Both the position numbers and the translations under genes were made by a program. Below the pieces are notes generated by a model, which saw only the letters and a program-made list of their open reading frames with translations, was not told the origin of the DNA and did not search any database. From JBFLYO01 sp040756745 (GTDB taxonomy: Bacteria > Bacteroidota > Ignavibacteria > UBA10030 > UBA6906), in NCBI GenBank assembly GCA_040756745.1, contig JBFLYO010000019.1, positions 1-64,000 on the forward strand: a stretch of 64,000 bases of DNA, in the 5' to 3' direction. Within the stretch, counting starts at the first letter, position 1, and every line of letters starts with the position of its first letter. Below, piece by piece: positions 24,500 to 35,069 of this stretch.

Positions 24500-25048
24500 T
24501 CAGATCAAGAACGGGATGAAGCGCTTCGTGCGGCTCATGTACGTCCGATACGCCGTACCCAACGATGCGATACATTCAGACTCCTCAACGAACGCCGTAA
24601 CGACAAGAAAGAGCGTCGCGATGCCGGCAACGAGCAGCGCAGCAGGTGAAGGGTCTTTACACAACACACCCCACGTGAGAAAGAGAAGCGAGCTGTAGAG
24701 CGGATGGCGGATGTACTTATAGATTCCGGTAGTGACGAGAAGGGTGGTTCGCTCGAATGCGTGCCGGCTGTCTCCGGGCACACGCTCGCCTGTCTGACCG
24801 CCACGCCGTAACTGGAGCACCCCCGCGACCACGAGATAGACCGAGCAGACGAGGAGAAGCCAGGACATGGATTGATGCAGCGAGAAGGGATCGACGAACC
24901 ACCTGTCGATGTTCATAAGAATGAGAATAAGCATGGCTTCCCATGCAAAGAATCGATAGAAACCGTGCACACGGGGATTTGCGAGACTGGCCCAGGACAC
25001 CCAGGCACAAAGTGCAGAAACAACGATGAAAAGAAGGGTCCTGCTCAT
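24500..25048 (-). CDS. Isoprenylcysteine carboxyl methyltransferase-like membrane protein
   Basis: A 182-residue protein with four to five hydrophobic helices. The C-terminal signature is TTGIYKYIRHPLYSSLLFL (RHP-x-Y) with FVEESECIASLGTAYRTYM, the ICMT/PEMT SAM-binding pattern. Bacterial members methylate small molecules or lipids; the substrate is unknown. It starts three bases downstream of the cysteine-cluster gene. Confidence 0.85.
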   Translation of the reverse strand: MSRTLLFIVVSALCAWVSWASLANPRVHGFYRFFAWEAMLILILMNIDRWFVDPFSLHQSMSWLLLVCSVYLVVAGVLQLRRGGQTGERVPGDSRHAFERTTLLVTTGIYKYIRHPLYSSLLFLTWGVLCKDPSPAALLVAGIATLFLVVTAFVEESECIASLGTAYRTYMSRTKRFIPFLI

Positions 25049-25051
25049 AGC

Positions 25052-25417
25052 TCAGCGATGGCTCTGCCCGCGGCGCATCTGCTCGAGGAGCTGTCTCCCT
25101 TTGTCCCACACGCGCATGTCGAGTCTGCCGGTAAGGTGGAGTCGCCGGGCGGTTTCAAAGTCGATGCGTGTGGCCAGCGCACGGCAATCCGCCGAGCGGC
25201 AGAGCGACGGGGCGTGATCATGAATGCTGCATCCCCCCGCGTCAAGGTAGACGCACTCGCCGTTTGCTTTATGCGCCAGCATCAGTGCTCCCTTGACGTA
25301 GGGGTGGGGTTCGGTCAGGTACTCGGAGGGATCGTCTTCGGGCTCGAGTCGGATGGCGTCTCCCTGGCAGCAGAGAGTGCAGCCGTTGCAAGGCACGTGG
25401 GCGGGGCGCGAAGCCAT
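25052..25417 (-). CDS. YkgJ-family cysteine cluster protein
   Basis: A 121-residue protein with VPCNGCTLCCQGDAIRL, then GECVYLDAGGCSIHDHAPSLCR. Eight-Cys zinc/iron-sulphur cluster proteins of the YkgJ family (CxxCxxCC...C...C...C) have this arrangement; function is uncertain. The ATG at 25417 is chosen because the motif starts ten residues in. A start at 25474 would translate repeat sequence. Confidence 0.85.
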   Translation of the reverse strand: MASRPAHVPCNGCTLCCQGDAIRLEPEDDPSEYLTEPHPYVKGALMLAHKANGECVYLDAGGCSIHDHAPSLCRSADCRALATRIDFETARRLHLTGRLDMRVWDKGRQLLEQMRRGQSHR

Positions 25418-25449
25418 GGCACAAGATGGCGAAGAGAAGTCAGTAGTCA

Positions 25450-25506
25450 ATCGTAAGGGCAGAAGGGTGAGCACTCCCTATCGTAAGGGCAGAATATATT
25501 CTGCCC
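25450..25506. repeat. Direct repeat plus perfect 20-bp palindrome
   Basis: ATCGTAAGGGCAGAA occurs at 25450-25464 and 25480-25494. The second copy runs into GGGCAGAATATATTCTGCCC (25487-25506), identical to its own reverse complement. The region lies in the 94-base gap between the GNAT and YkgJ genes (both minus). It could be an operator for the YkgJ-ICMT pair or a hairpin ending the GNAT transcript. Confidence 0.7.
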
Positions 25507-25511
25507 CAACA

Positions 25512-25985
25512 TCACACATCTCCCAACGACACCTCCATAAATATAGCTCCTTCGATCGGGTTAAAGCAATACGGCGGGATCTTGCGGAAGCCGAGGGCAG
25601 TGTAGAGCCGGCGGGCATCATGCATGTCGGGCAGCGTGTCCAGGCGGACACGTGTGTAACCCTCAGTGCGTGCGCGGTCGAGGGCAGTTCGGCAGAGGGC
25701 CATCCCGATGCCCCTGCCCCGGTTCCCAGGGCGAACAAACAGGCGTTTGAGCTCAGCGATTTCCGGCGGCTCAAGCGGCCGGAGTGCCACGCAGCCGATG
25801 GCGAGGTCTTCATCCCATGCAATGAACAGTCCGCCCGATGGCGGGACGTACGGTCCGGGGAGTGCTGCGAGCTCTTCTGAGAAGTGTTGGAACGCGAGAT
25901 CGATGCTTAGTGACGCGGCGTATTCACAAAAGAGTGCCCGCGCAACCTCAATGTGTTCCGGTGTCACCGCCTCGCGGATGGTCAT
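25512..25985 (-). CDS. GNAT-family N-acetyltransferase
   Basis: A 157-residue acetyl-CoA-dependent acetyltransferase. The acetyl-CoA loop is RLFVRPGNRGRGIGMAL (RxxGxG/A), followed by ALDRARTEGYTRVRLDTLP and LYTALGFRKIPPY. The acceptor substrate is unknown. It lies 16 bases downstream of the DUF1697 gene and is likely co-transcribed. Confidence 0.9.
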   Translation of the reverse strand: MTIREAVTPEHIEVARALFCEYAASLSIDLAFQHFSEELAALPGPYVPPSGGLFIAWDEDLAIGCVALRPLEPPEIAELKRLFVRPGNRGRGIGMALCRTALDRARTEGYTRVRLDTLPDMHDARRLYTALGFRKIPPYCFNPIEGAIFMEVSLGDV

Positions 25986-26000
25986 GCAGGCCGTTGAGCG

Positions 26001-26542
26001 TCAGAGGCCCAGGAGAGTTCCCAGCTTCATGACAGTGTTCCAGTTGCGTGCTGTCCCCCGCGTGCCGAGCCTCGACTCGATCAGTGTCAGCGTCAGCTTC
26101 GACCGGCCGACGCCATCGGGATACGAGACGTAGAGGTGCCTTCCCTTACCGCGCACGAACTCCCGGCCCACGATCGCCTCCTGCAGGGCACTGACCCGCG
26201 CCGCTGTCACAGGGGTTTTCAGGAACAGGACAAGAAGATGGCCGGGGTCGTTCTTCGCTTCGGCCTTGAGAGGATTCTCTGCCGTGACGCGCTTCCATTC
26301 CTCGGCCGTGCGGATCATGACGTGGGTGTCGAGTCCCAGTTGCTTTTTTGTCTCGGTTTCGAGAAGGCGCTCGAGACCGTCCCCTGCCCGGCTCCCCGCA
26401 GCGAATACCAGGTTGCCGGAGTTCAGAAGTGACCGGGGGTTCTTGAGCCCGAGGCCGGTGCAGAGCCGGACGAGATCGGCCATCGCAACGTTCTTTTTGC
26501 CGCCGACGTTGATGCCGCGAAGGAGAGCGCAGTATAAGACCA

Positions 26543-26543
<1 letters not shown>
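26001..26543 (-). CDS. DUF1697 family protein
   Basis: A 180-residue protein beginning YCALLRGINVGGKKNVAMADL and containing LLNSGNLVFAA, both hallmarks of DUF1697. Function is unknown. Its ATG shares one base with the pyrG stop, so expression is coupled to the CTP synthase operon. Confidence 0.9.
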
Positions 26544-28174
<1,631 letters not shown>

Positions 28175-28187
28175 AGCTACTCCTTCC

Positions 28188-28817
28188 TCATTTGGCGGTG
28201 CGCAACCGGTTGATGACGCCTGGGGTCACAATGCCACCCGATAGCACCAGCTTCAATCCCTCCTCCACGCTCAGCGCCAGCGGGATCGCTTCAGATTTCG
28301 GGATCAGCGACAAGAACCCTGATGTGGGGTTTGGAGGATTCGGGATGTACACATGATAGAACTCCTCCGCCGGCGGGCCGGCAAACGACGATTGGTTTGT
28401 TACAAACCCGACACAATACAAACCCTTGCGCGGATACTCAACCATGACGACGAGCCGGAATGTCTTGCTCTTCTCGCCGACGTTAAATGCATTCACCAGA
28501 TCTTTGATCGCACCGTACACGGAACGGACCAACGGGATCGATTGGAGCAGGTCTTCGAACCAGGCGAAAAGGACGCGCCCGACGAGGTTCCTGGTGAGGA
28601 GTCCGACCACGAGGATCAACACGACCATGGTGACGAACCCGAGGCCCGGGATCTGATACCCGATCCATGTCGTCAGCAATGGAGAAAAAATTCCGTCGAT
28701 GGCGTTCAGCAGTGCCTGAAAAAACCAGTACGTCAACCCCAGCGGGATGATCACGCCGATGCCGCGGAGGAAGGTCGTCCGGACATGTCCGAAGAAAGTT
28801 TTGCGGAGGCCGTTCAT
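28188..28817 (-). CDS. DUF502 family membrane protein
   Basis: A 209-residue protein with two transmembrane helices (GIGVIIPLGLTYWFFQALL and GFVTMVVLILVVGLL). The conserved signatures are IPLVRSVYGAIKDLV and YIPNPPNPTSGFLSLIPKS. DUF502 proteins are widespread in Gram-negative and plant systems and of uncertain envelope function. It is in one unit with kdsB and pyrG. Confidence 0.93.
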   Translation of the reverse strand: MNGLRKTFFGHVRTTFLRGIGVIIPLGLTYWFFQALLNAIDGIFSPLLTTWIGYQIPGLGFVTMVVLILVVGLLTRNLVGRVLFAWFEDLLQSIPLVRSVYGAIKDLVNAFNVGEKSKTFRLVVMVEYPRKGLYCVGFVTNQSSFAGPPAEEFYHVYIPNPPNPTSGFLSLIPKSEAIPLALSVEEGLKLVLSGGIVTPGVINRLRTAK

Positions 28818-28850
28818 GATGTCGCCTGGAAGTCAAGAGAAAGTTAGCAC

Positions 28851-29639
28851 TCACCGCTCCCGCGCCGCCGGTGACGACTGTTGCTCCACGATGCGCCTGA
28901 CCCGTTCGAGATCCTGAGGCGTGTCCACGGAGGTACTGTCGTAGTCGGTCACTTCGGCATGAATCCTATGGCCGTGTTCGAGGATCCTGAGTTGCTCCAG
29001 CTTTTCCGCCTGCTCAAGCGGAGTCGGGCCCATCGTCGCATACGTCAAAAGAAAATCGCGGCGGAACACGTAGAGCCCAATATGCCGGTAGACCGGAAAA
29101 CGGTTCAGCAGCTCCTCATCGCTGATGTCCCTTCCAAAGGGGATCGGCGACCGGGAGAAATAGAGGCAGTCACCGTTCCCGGCGAGCACGACCTTGGGCA
29201 GGCTGGCGTTGTGCAACTCCCCTGCTGTCGTGATTCGTCGGACCAGCGTTCCTGCTTCAACAGTCTCGTCCTGCAGAAGCGGCCGGATCGCCTGGTCGAT
29301 CATCGCCGGCGGGATCAGCGGCTCATCCCCCTGCACGTTCACAATGATTGCAGCGTCGTCGAGCGAGCGCGCAACGAACGCAATTCGGTCTGATCCGCTC
29401 CTGATGTCGGCGGGGGTCATAACGGCCTTGCCGCCGTGACTTCTGACGGCGACGGCGATCCGATCGTCATCGGTTGCCGCCAGCACATCGTGCACCAGCG
29501 TCGCCTGTGCAGCGCGCTCCATCACGTGCACGATCATCGGCTTACCCCCGATGCTGGCGAGGGGCTTACCAGGCAGGCGCTCCGATGCATAGCGCGCCGG
29601 GATGATCGCTACGGTCCGCGGTGAGGTCGCTCCCGTCAT
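28851..29639 (-). CDS. kdsB: 3-deoxy-manno-octulosonate cytidylyltransferase
   Basis: A 262-residue enzyme that activates Kdo as CMP-Kdo for lipid A-core assembly. It starts VAIIPARYASERLPGKPL, the nucleotide-binding loop. It also has RSGSDRIAFVA, VNVQGDEPLIPP, PKVVLAGNGDCLYFSRSPIPF and YRHIGLYVFRR. Its presence indicates an LPS-bearing outer membrane. It uses CTP, the product of pyrG in the same unit. It overlaps gatC by four bases. Confidence 0.96.
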   Translation of the reverse strand: MTGATSPRTVAIIPARYASERLPGKPLASIGGKPMIVHVMERAAQATLVHDVLAATDDDRIAVAVRSHGGKAVMTPADIRSGSDRIAFVARSLDDAAIIVNVQGDEPLIPPAMIDQAIRPLLQDETVEAGTLVRRITTAGELHNASLPKVVLAGNGDCLYFSRSPIPFGRDISDEELLNRFPVYRHIGLYVFRRDFLLTYATMGPTPLEQAEKLEQLRILEHGHRIHAEVTDYDSTSVDTPQDLERVRRIVEQQSSPAARER

Positions 29640-29929
29640 CGGTCGCCGATGACCTTCGGGACTTTGAAGAACGTTGTCGTGCTCGCTGGCGCGTTCCGAA
29701 GAGCTTCCTCGCGTGTCAGTCCGGGACGCCGTTCGTCGGGCCGAAATACATTGCTCAACTCGATGACGTGCGACAGGGGCTCGACCTTCGCCGTGTCGAG
29801 CCGGTTCAGCTGCTCCATATAGTTCAGGATCTCGTTGAGCTGCGACGTCAGCTTCTGTTTCTGCTCCTCAGTGAATGTGAGCCGCGCCAGCGCGGCGACG
29901 TGTTCAACATCGTTGATGGTGACCGCCAT
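29636..29929 (-). CDS. gatC: Aspartyl/glutamyl-tRNA amidotransferase subunit C
   Basis: A 97-residue GatC with VEHVAALARLTFTEEQKQK, QLNEILNYMEQLNRLDT and RPDERRPGLTREEAL near the C-terminus. With GatA and GatB it converts mischarged Glu-tRNA(Gln) or Asp-tRNA(Asn). GatA and GatB are not in this window. It lies three bases downstream of plsC. Confidence 0.95.
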   Translation of the reverse strand: MAVTINDVEHVAALARLTFTEEQKQKLTSQLNEILNYMEQLNRLDTAKVEPLSHVIELSNVFRPDERRPGLTREEALRNAPASTTTFFKVPKVIGDR

Positions 29930-29932
29930 GGT

Positions 29933-30640
29933 CTACTCCTGATCGACGTAATGCCGCGCGATGGCGGCGTGTACTTTATCCATCAGTTCCATTTCAGCAT
30001 CCTTCCCGCCGCCCGTAGGGACTGCGATCGGCGTGTCGAGCACAAGTTCCACTTTTCCCGGGGTCACGTTGATGGAATGTTTCCGGAGGATTGCATAGCT
30101 GCCGTTGACGGTCAGCGGAACCACCGGCACGCCCGCCTTCAGGGCAAGGTTGAACGCTCCCCGCTTGAAGGGCTGGAGTTTTCCGTCCAGCGTCCGGGTC
30201 CCCTCCGCATAGAGCAGCACCGATGCACCCCCCCTGATCCGGTCAATCGCCCGCTCGAGACTCTTCATCGCCTCAACGCCCCTTCCCCGGTCGATGCCGA
30301 TGTAGGCGCCGTATTTCAATCCCCAGCCGAAGAACGGAATGACCTCCAGTTCTTTCTTGTAAATGATTCGTATCTGGTCCGGGATCCCTGCGAGGATCGC
30401 CGGAATGTCGAACATGCTTGCGTGGTTCGAGACATACACATAGTTCCGGCTGAAATCCACGTTGTCCAGTCCGGTTACCGTTACCTTCACACCGCTGACA
30501 AACAGCACGGCATGCGCCCACCCGCGTGCGATCGCATGGAACAGCCGCCCGCGCCGGCGGTCGACCCAGATGAGCAGCAGCTCCAGGATCGCGCTGGCGA
30601 TGGAAATGGCGATGGCCGTAAAGAACCTGAGCGGTCCCAC
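29933..30640 (-). CDS. plsC: 1-acyl-sn-glycerol-3-phosphate acyltransferase
   Basis: A 235-residue membrane-associated acyltransferase making phosphatidic acid. The catalytic motif NHASMFDIPAI (HX4D) and the second block YAEGTRTLDGKLQPFKRGAF (EGTR) are intact, with a hydrophobic N-terminal helix. The gene is 12 bases downstream of the M48 protease gene. Confidence 0.92.
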   Translation of the reverse strand: MGPLRFFTAIAISIASAILELLLIWVDRRRGRLFHAIARGWAHAVLFVSGVKVTVTGLDNVDFSRNYVYVSNHASMFDIPAILAGIPDQIRIIYKKELEVIPFFGWGLKYGAYIGIDRGRGVEAMKSLERAIDRIRGGASVLLYAEGTRTLDGKLQPFKRGAFNLALKAGVPVVPLTVNGSYAILRKHSINVTPGKVELVLDTPIAVPTGGGKDAEMELMDKVHAAIARHYVDQE

Positions 30641-30652
30641 AGTCGGGGGCTC

Positions 30653-31777
30653 TCAGCGGTCCGCCGACTCGACTGCGCGGATCCTTCTGGCAATCGTCGG
30701 GTGGCTGTAGAACAACAACTCCACTAGCGGATGCGGGTCGGGATCCGCAAGGTTCATTGTGCCCAGTTTTCGCAGGGCCGAAACGAACGCCTCCCGTTTT
30801 CCTGTCGTTGTCACGGCGTAGGCGTCGGCCTGCCGCTCATGGCGGCGGGAGAGCGCATGACCGAGGGGCGACGTCGCCATGCCGAACAGTGAGAGCCAGA
30901 TTCCGAGCAGCGGCAACGCCCCCAGGTCGGTGATGCCGGCGTAGCCGAGAGCCCCTGCTGACCAGCCGTAGAGGTGCGCGGCGATGAACAGACCCGCGAA
31001 GGTGGAGAGTGTGCCCATCGCTATGCCCTTCCGTATGTGGCCAAAGCGGTAGTGTCCAAGTTCATGCGCAAAGACCGTCTCGATCTCGTCCTCGGAAAAT
31101 TGCTTCACCAGCGTATCGCCAAGAATGATTCGCCGTGACCGTCCAATTCCGGTGAAGGCGGCGTTCGCTTTCCTGGTATTCTTGCTGAGGTCGAACGCGA
31201 ATATGCCGTTCACCTGGACTCCCGCCTCATCGCATAGCTGCATGATGCGATCCTTGAGCGATCCCTCGCCTAACGGGGTGAACCGGTAGAAGATCGGCAT
31301 GATCAACACCGGTGCGAGACGCGCCAGAACCACGGTTAGCAGCGTCAGCACAGCGCCGACCGGCACCCACCAGACGGGTCCGTACGCCTGCAGGCACACG
31401 TAGAGCACGCACAACATGCCTGCGGCGAGCGGGGCGCCAACCATCAGTGCTTTGGCGCGTTCACCTGCCCAGCGCGCGAGAGATTGATTCGACAGTCCGA
31501 ACCGGTGTTCAACCCGGTACCCGCTGTACCAGGCAAGGGGAATCGTGACGGCGGACTGGAGAACGCCGATGCAGGCGGCGAACAGGAGCAATGATGGGTA
31601 GTCGCCGCCGACCGCAGACCGGCACCATGCAGCAATTGTCCCGGACGCATCAGTGACTGCAAGAACCACGAGCAGTGCGAATGAGAGGACGGAGGATGCG
31701 ATACCGAGGGCGAGCTTGAGGCGGCTGTACGCCTTTGCCCGATCAGGATGCGGTGGGCGGGTCCCTTCCGGTTTCAT
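30653..31777 (-). CDS. M48-family zinc metallopeptidase (Ste24/CAAX protease-like)
   Basis: A 374-residue polytopic membrane protease. The zinc site is VFAHELGHYRFGHI (HExxH), with a downstream Glu region containing HALSRRHERQADAYAV. Several helices precede it, and KNTRKANAAFTGIGRSRRIIL is the conserved Ste24 region. Bacterial members act in membrane protein quality control. The ATG at 31777 is chosen because upstream in-frame sequence overlaps the predicted promoter. First gene of the M48-plsC-gatC-kdsB-DUF502-pyrG unit. Confidence 0.9.
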   Translation of the reverse strand: MKPEGTRPPHPDRAKAYSRLKLALGIASSVLSFALLVVLAVTDASGTIAAWCRSAVGGDYPSLLLFAACIGVLQSAVTIPLAWYSGYRVEHRFGLSNQSLARWAGERAKALMVGAPLAAGMLCVLYVCLQAYGPVWWVPVGAVLTLLTVVLARLAPVLIMPIFYRFTPLGEGSLKDRIMQLCDEAGVQVNGIFAFDLSKNTRKANAAFTGIGRSRRIILGDTLVKQFSEDEIETVFAHELGHYRFGHIRKGIAMGTLSTFAGLFIAAHLYGWSAGALGYAGITDLGALPLLGIWLSLFGMATSPLGHALSRRHERQADAYAVTTTGKREAFVSALRKLGTMNLADPDPHPLVELLFYSHPTIARRIRAVESADR

Positions 31778-31820
31778 GGCCCCGCAAATCGTCTGATGGT
31801 TGGTACCCAGTGGTTTACTC

Positions 31821-31849
31821 AAAATAACCAGAACTGCTTCAAAAATCAA
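31821..31849 (-). promoter_or_regulatory. Putative promoter of the M48-to-pyrG unit
   Basis: Minus strand: TTGATT (31844-31849), 17 bases, TATTTT (31821-31826), about 45 bases before the M48 start. Confidence 0.5.
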
Positions 31850-31937
31850 TAATTCGTGGAAGTGCGAATCATTGTGTACGGCTGTTGTCATTTGTGGGAA
31901 GGGCACGCGACACGGGGTCGCCAGCCGGGAGGAACAT

Positions 31938-31966
31938 TTGAAGGATTACCGGATTTCCTGTACCTT
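31938..31966 (+). promoter_or_regulatory. Putative promoter of the malic enzyme gene
   Basis: TTGAAG (31938-31943), 17 bases, TACCTT (31961-31966). The leader would be about 85 bases, ending with AAGGAG (32046-32051) before the ATG. Confidence 0.5.
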
Positions 31967-32059
31967 ATACCGTGGCACACGCTTTGCCCTCTCGACTCCG
32001 CAAAACGTCTTCTGCCTTCCGATATGCGAGTCTCTCATCTACCGTAAGGAGTTCAAACC

Positions 32060-34369
32060 ATGGCCATGATCCGAAAACAAGACGCTCTTGACTACCACAG
32101 CCAGGGGCGCAGAGGAAAGATCGAGGTGGTCTCCACGAAGCCGTGTGCGACGCAGCGCGATCTCTCTTTGGCCTATACACCGGGCGTTGCCGTCCCCTGT
32201 CTGGAGATCGCTGCCAACCCGGACGATGGGTACAAATATACGGCAAAAGGGAACCTGGTCGCCGTCGTCAGCAACGGCACGGCGGTCCTGGGCCTCGGCG
32301 ACATCGGACCGCTGGCGGGGAAACCCGTGATGGAGGGGAAGGGGGTCCTCTTCAAACGATTTGCCGACGTCGATGTCTTCGACATCGAGCTGGACACGAA
32401 GGATCCAGAGGAGATCATCCGGATCGTCCGCGCCCTCGAGCCCACATTCGGCGGCATCAACCTGGAAGACATCAAGGCGCCCGAATGTTTCCATATCGAG
32501 GAAGAGCTGAAAAAGACAATGAGGATTCCCGTGTTCCATGATGACCAGCACGGAACGGCGATCATCTCAGGCGCGGGGCTGCTGAATGCCCTTGAGCTGG
32601 TCGGGAAGAAGATCGATCAGGTAAAAGTGGTCTTCAGTGGTGCCGGTGCAGCGGGGATCGCCTGCGCGAAGTTCTATGTCACCCTCGGCGTGAAACGGGA
32701 GAACCTTGTCCTCTGCGACACGAAGGGGGTGGTGTACAAGGGACGGACCGAAGGGATGAACAAGTACAAGGAGTTCTTCGCCGTGGACACAAGGGCCCGC
32801 ACGCTGGCGGATGCAATGAAGGGCGCGGACGTGTTCGCCGGTGTTTCGGTCAAGGGGGTTGTGACGAAAGAGATGGTCAAGAGCATGGCAAAGGATCCGA
32901 TCATCTTTGCCATGGCCAATCCCGACCCTGAGATCACGTATGAAGACGCCCTTGACGCCCGGAAGGACGTCGTCATGGCAACCGGCCGGTCCGATTATCC
33001 GAACCAGGTCAACAACGTGCTCGGCTTCCCGTTCATCTTCCGCGGCGCACTCGACTGCATGGCTACTGCCATCAACGACGAGATGAAGCTGGCGGCGGCG
33101 CACGCACTTGCCGACCTGGCCAAGGAAGATGTACCGGATGCGGTCATCAAGGCGTATGGAGGTGAAGGGTTCAGGTTCGGCCGGACCTACATCATCCCCA
33201 AACCGCTTGACCCGCGCGTGCTGCTCTGGGAGGCGCCCGCCGTTGCCAAAACCGCCATGGAGACCGGGGTCGCACGCAAGAAGATCGAAGACCTCGATGC
33301 CTACCGCGATGCTCTCGAGAGCCGGTTCGGCCGGTCCAAGCAGATCATGCGGGTATTCATTCACAAGGCGCAGCAGGCGCCCAAGCGGATCGTGTTCCCG
33401 GAGGGCTCAGAGGACAAGATTCTGCGCGCAAGCCAGATCATTCTGGACGAGGAGATCGCGACCCCGATCGTGCTGGGCGACGAACGACTGATCCGGGACA
33501 AGATCCGGCTCCTCGACCTGAGCCTTGAGGGGATCGAGATCATCGACCCGATCAACAGCCCGAAGATGGACGAGTATGCAAGCAAGTTCTACGAGCTCCG
33601 GAAGCGGAAAGGGATCACGCAGACAACGGCACGGATCCACCTCCGGCGGCCGATCGATTTCGGGATGATGATGCTGCACAACGGCGATGCCGACGGGCTC
33701 GTCTCCGGTCTCACGCAGCACTACCCCGAAACGATGCGTCCCGCACTGCAGATCATCAAGTCCAAGCCGGGCACGTCCATCGTGGCGGGGCTCTACATGC
33801 TGGTATTCAAGAACGATGTCCGCTTTATCACCGACGCGACCGTGAATTTCGAGCCGACGGCCGAGCAACTCGCCGACATCGCCATCCTTGCGGCGGAGAA
33901 GGTGCGGAGCTTCGACATCGAGCCGCGGATCGCCATGCTGTCGTTCAGCAATTTTGGCAGCACGCAGCATCCGAATGCGCAGAAGATGGCGCGCGCTACA
34001 GAGCTCGTCAAACGCCGCGCCCCGGATCTGATGGTGGACGGCGAGATGATGGCCGATACCGCGGTCGTCCCGGAGATACTTGATACCCTGTATTCGTTTA
34101 GTTCGCTGAAGGGCGGGGCGAATCTCCTGGTCTGCCCCGACCTGCAGTCGGCCAACATTGCGACGAAGCTGCTGACGAAGCTTGGCGGATCCGACACAGT
34201 CGGTCCAATTCTGCTCGGCATGCGGAAGCCGGTCTACCTGCTCATTCCCGGCAACGAGGTGGCGGACATAGTCAACGTCACGGCGATGGCGGTGCGTGAC
34301 GCCCAGGAGATGGAAGCAGCCGGTACGCCGGTCCCCCGGCCACCGCAGTTGACGACGGTCTACGAGTAG
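32060..34369 (+). CDS. maeB: NADP-dependent malic enzyme fused to phosphate acetyltransferase-like domain
   Basis: A 769-residue MaeB-type protein. The malic enzyme half (1-430) has LAYTPGVAVPCLEIA, FGGINLEDIKAPECF, VFHDDQHGTAI and VVFSGAGAAGIACAKFY (NADP site), and decarboxylates malate to pyruvate. The C-terminal half (about 440-760) is PTA-like (RIVFPEGSEDKILRAS, GGANLLVCPDLQSANIATKL). In MaeB it usually has regulatory rather than catalytic activity, sensing acetyl-CoA. AAGGAG precedes the ATG. With pckA and mdh it covers the PEP-pyruvate-oxaloacetate node. Confidence 0.95.
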   Translation: MAMIRKQDALDYHSQGRRGKIEVVSTKPCATQRDLSLAYTPGVAVPCLEIAANPDDGYKYTAKGNLVAVVSNGTAVLGLGDIGPLAGKPVMEGKGVLFKRFADVDVFDIELDTKDPEEIIRIVRALEPTFGGINLEDIKAPECFHIEEELKKTMRIPVFHDDQHGTAIISGAGLLNALELVGKKIDQVKVVFSGAGAAGIACAKFYVTLGVKRENLVLCDTKGVVYKGRTEGMNKYKEFFAVDTRARTLADAMKGADVFAGVSVKGVVTKEMVKSMAKDPIIFAMANPDPEITYEDALDARKDVVMATGRSDYPNQVNNVLGFPFIFRGALDCMATAINDEMKLAAAHALADLAKEDVPDAVIKAYGGEGFRFGRTYIIPKPLDPRVLLWEAPAVAKTAMETGVARKKIEDLDAYRDALESRFGRSKQIMRVFIHKAQQAPKRIVFPEGSEDKILRASQIILDEEIATPIVLGDERLIRDKIRLLDLSLEGIEIIDPINSPKMDEYASKFYELRKRKGITQTTARIHLRRPIDFGMMMLHNGDADGLVSGLTQHYPETMRPALQIIKSKPGTSIVAGLYMLVFKNDVRFITDATVNFEPTAEQLADIAILAAEKVRSFDIEPRIAMLSFSNFGSTQHPNAQKMARATELVKRRAPDLMVDGEMMADTAVVPEILDTLYSFSSLKGGANLLVCPDLQSANIATKLLTKLGGSDTVGPILLGMRKPVYLLIPGNEVADIVNVTAMAVRDAQEMEAAGTPVPRPPQLTTVYE

Positions 34370-34375
34370 CGCACT

Positions 34376-34439
34376 GAGTAGGGAGTACGGAGTAGGGGGT
34401 AGGGAGAGAGCGTTCTCCTTGCTTCCCTACTCCCTACTC
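34376..34439. repeat. GGGAGTA-type hairpin after maeB
   Basis: GAGTAGGGAGTA (34376-34387) and TACTCCCTACTC (34428-34439) are perfect 12-bp arms. The 40-base loop itself pairs partly (GAGA...TCTC, AGGGA...TCCCT) and contains further GTAGGG copies. It lies between the converging maeB and mgsA genes and may end transcription from both sides. Confidence 0.8.
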
Positions 34440-34476
34440 TGAGGAACATCCGTCCGCTCTTCCCCTGACAGCCTCT

Positions 34477-34947
34477 CTACTCTCTCATCTCTCCTCTTCC
34501 TCTCTCCCTGCTCTTCGTCAGCCGCTCCTTGTACGGCTCATAATCCGCCACACGGCGCTCGTAGGTCGTTCCCATGATAGGCGAGGAGATGATAAAATCC
34601 GCCGAGGCGCGGTTGCAGGCGACAGGGATGTTCCAGACCACGGCGATCCGGAGGAGGGCTTTGACGTCGGGATCATGAGGGGCCGGCTCGAGGGGATCCC
34701 AGAAGAAGATCAGAAAGTCGATCGCGCCTTCCGCAATCTTCGCTCCCACCTGCTGATCTCCCCCCAGCGGTCCGCTCTGAAGTTTCGTGACGTGCATCTT
34801 CAACTGCTCCTCGACGAGCCGGCCAGTAGTCCCGGTGGCATAGAGCTCGTGATCGGCGAGGAGGTCGTGGTTGAATTTTGCCCACTCGAGCAGATCGCGT
34901 TTCTTGTGGTCGTGGGCAACGAGCGCGATCTTCTTTCGCCGCCCCAT
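34477..34947 (-). CDS. mgsA: Methylglyoxal synthase
   Basis: A 156-residue enzyme converting dihydroxyacetone phosphate to methylglyoxal. It starts RKKIALVAHDHKKRDLLEW. The catalytic region has YATGTTGRLVEE, LQSGPLGGDQQVGAKIAEG (catalytic Asp in GGDQQ) and FFWDPLEPAPHDPDVKALLR. The start at 34947 begins the conserved region. It follows metX on the same strand by 122 bases. Confidence 0.95.
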   Translation of the reverse strand: MGRRKKIALVAHDHKKRDLLEWAKFNHDLLADHELYATGTTGRLVEEQLKMHVTKLQSGPLGGDQQVGAKIAEGAIDFLIFFWDPLEPAPHDPDVKALLRIAVVWNIPVACNRASADFIISSPIMGTTYERRVADYEPYKERLTKSRERGRGEMRE

Positions 34948-35069
34948 CGTAATCGCCTGGTGGCTCACCGGGTGGTCTCCCTGTCTTGATGTTCGTGTGT
35001 GATGCTGCAGCAATTAGCGGAGTGGCAGAGCGAGAAGCAAGTGAGGTGATGCAGAGAAAGGGTGGCTGT

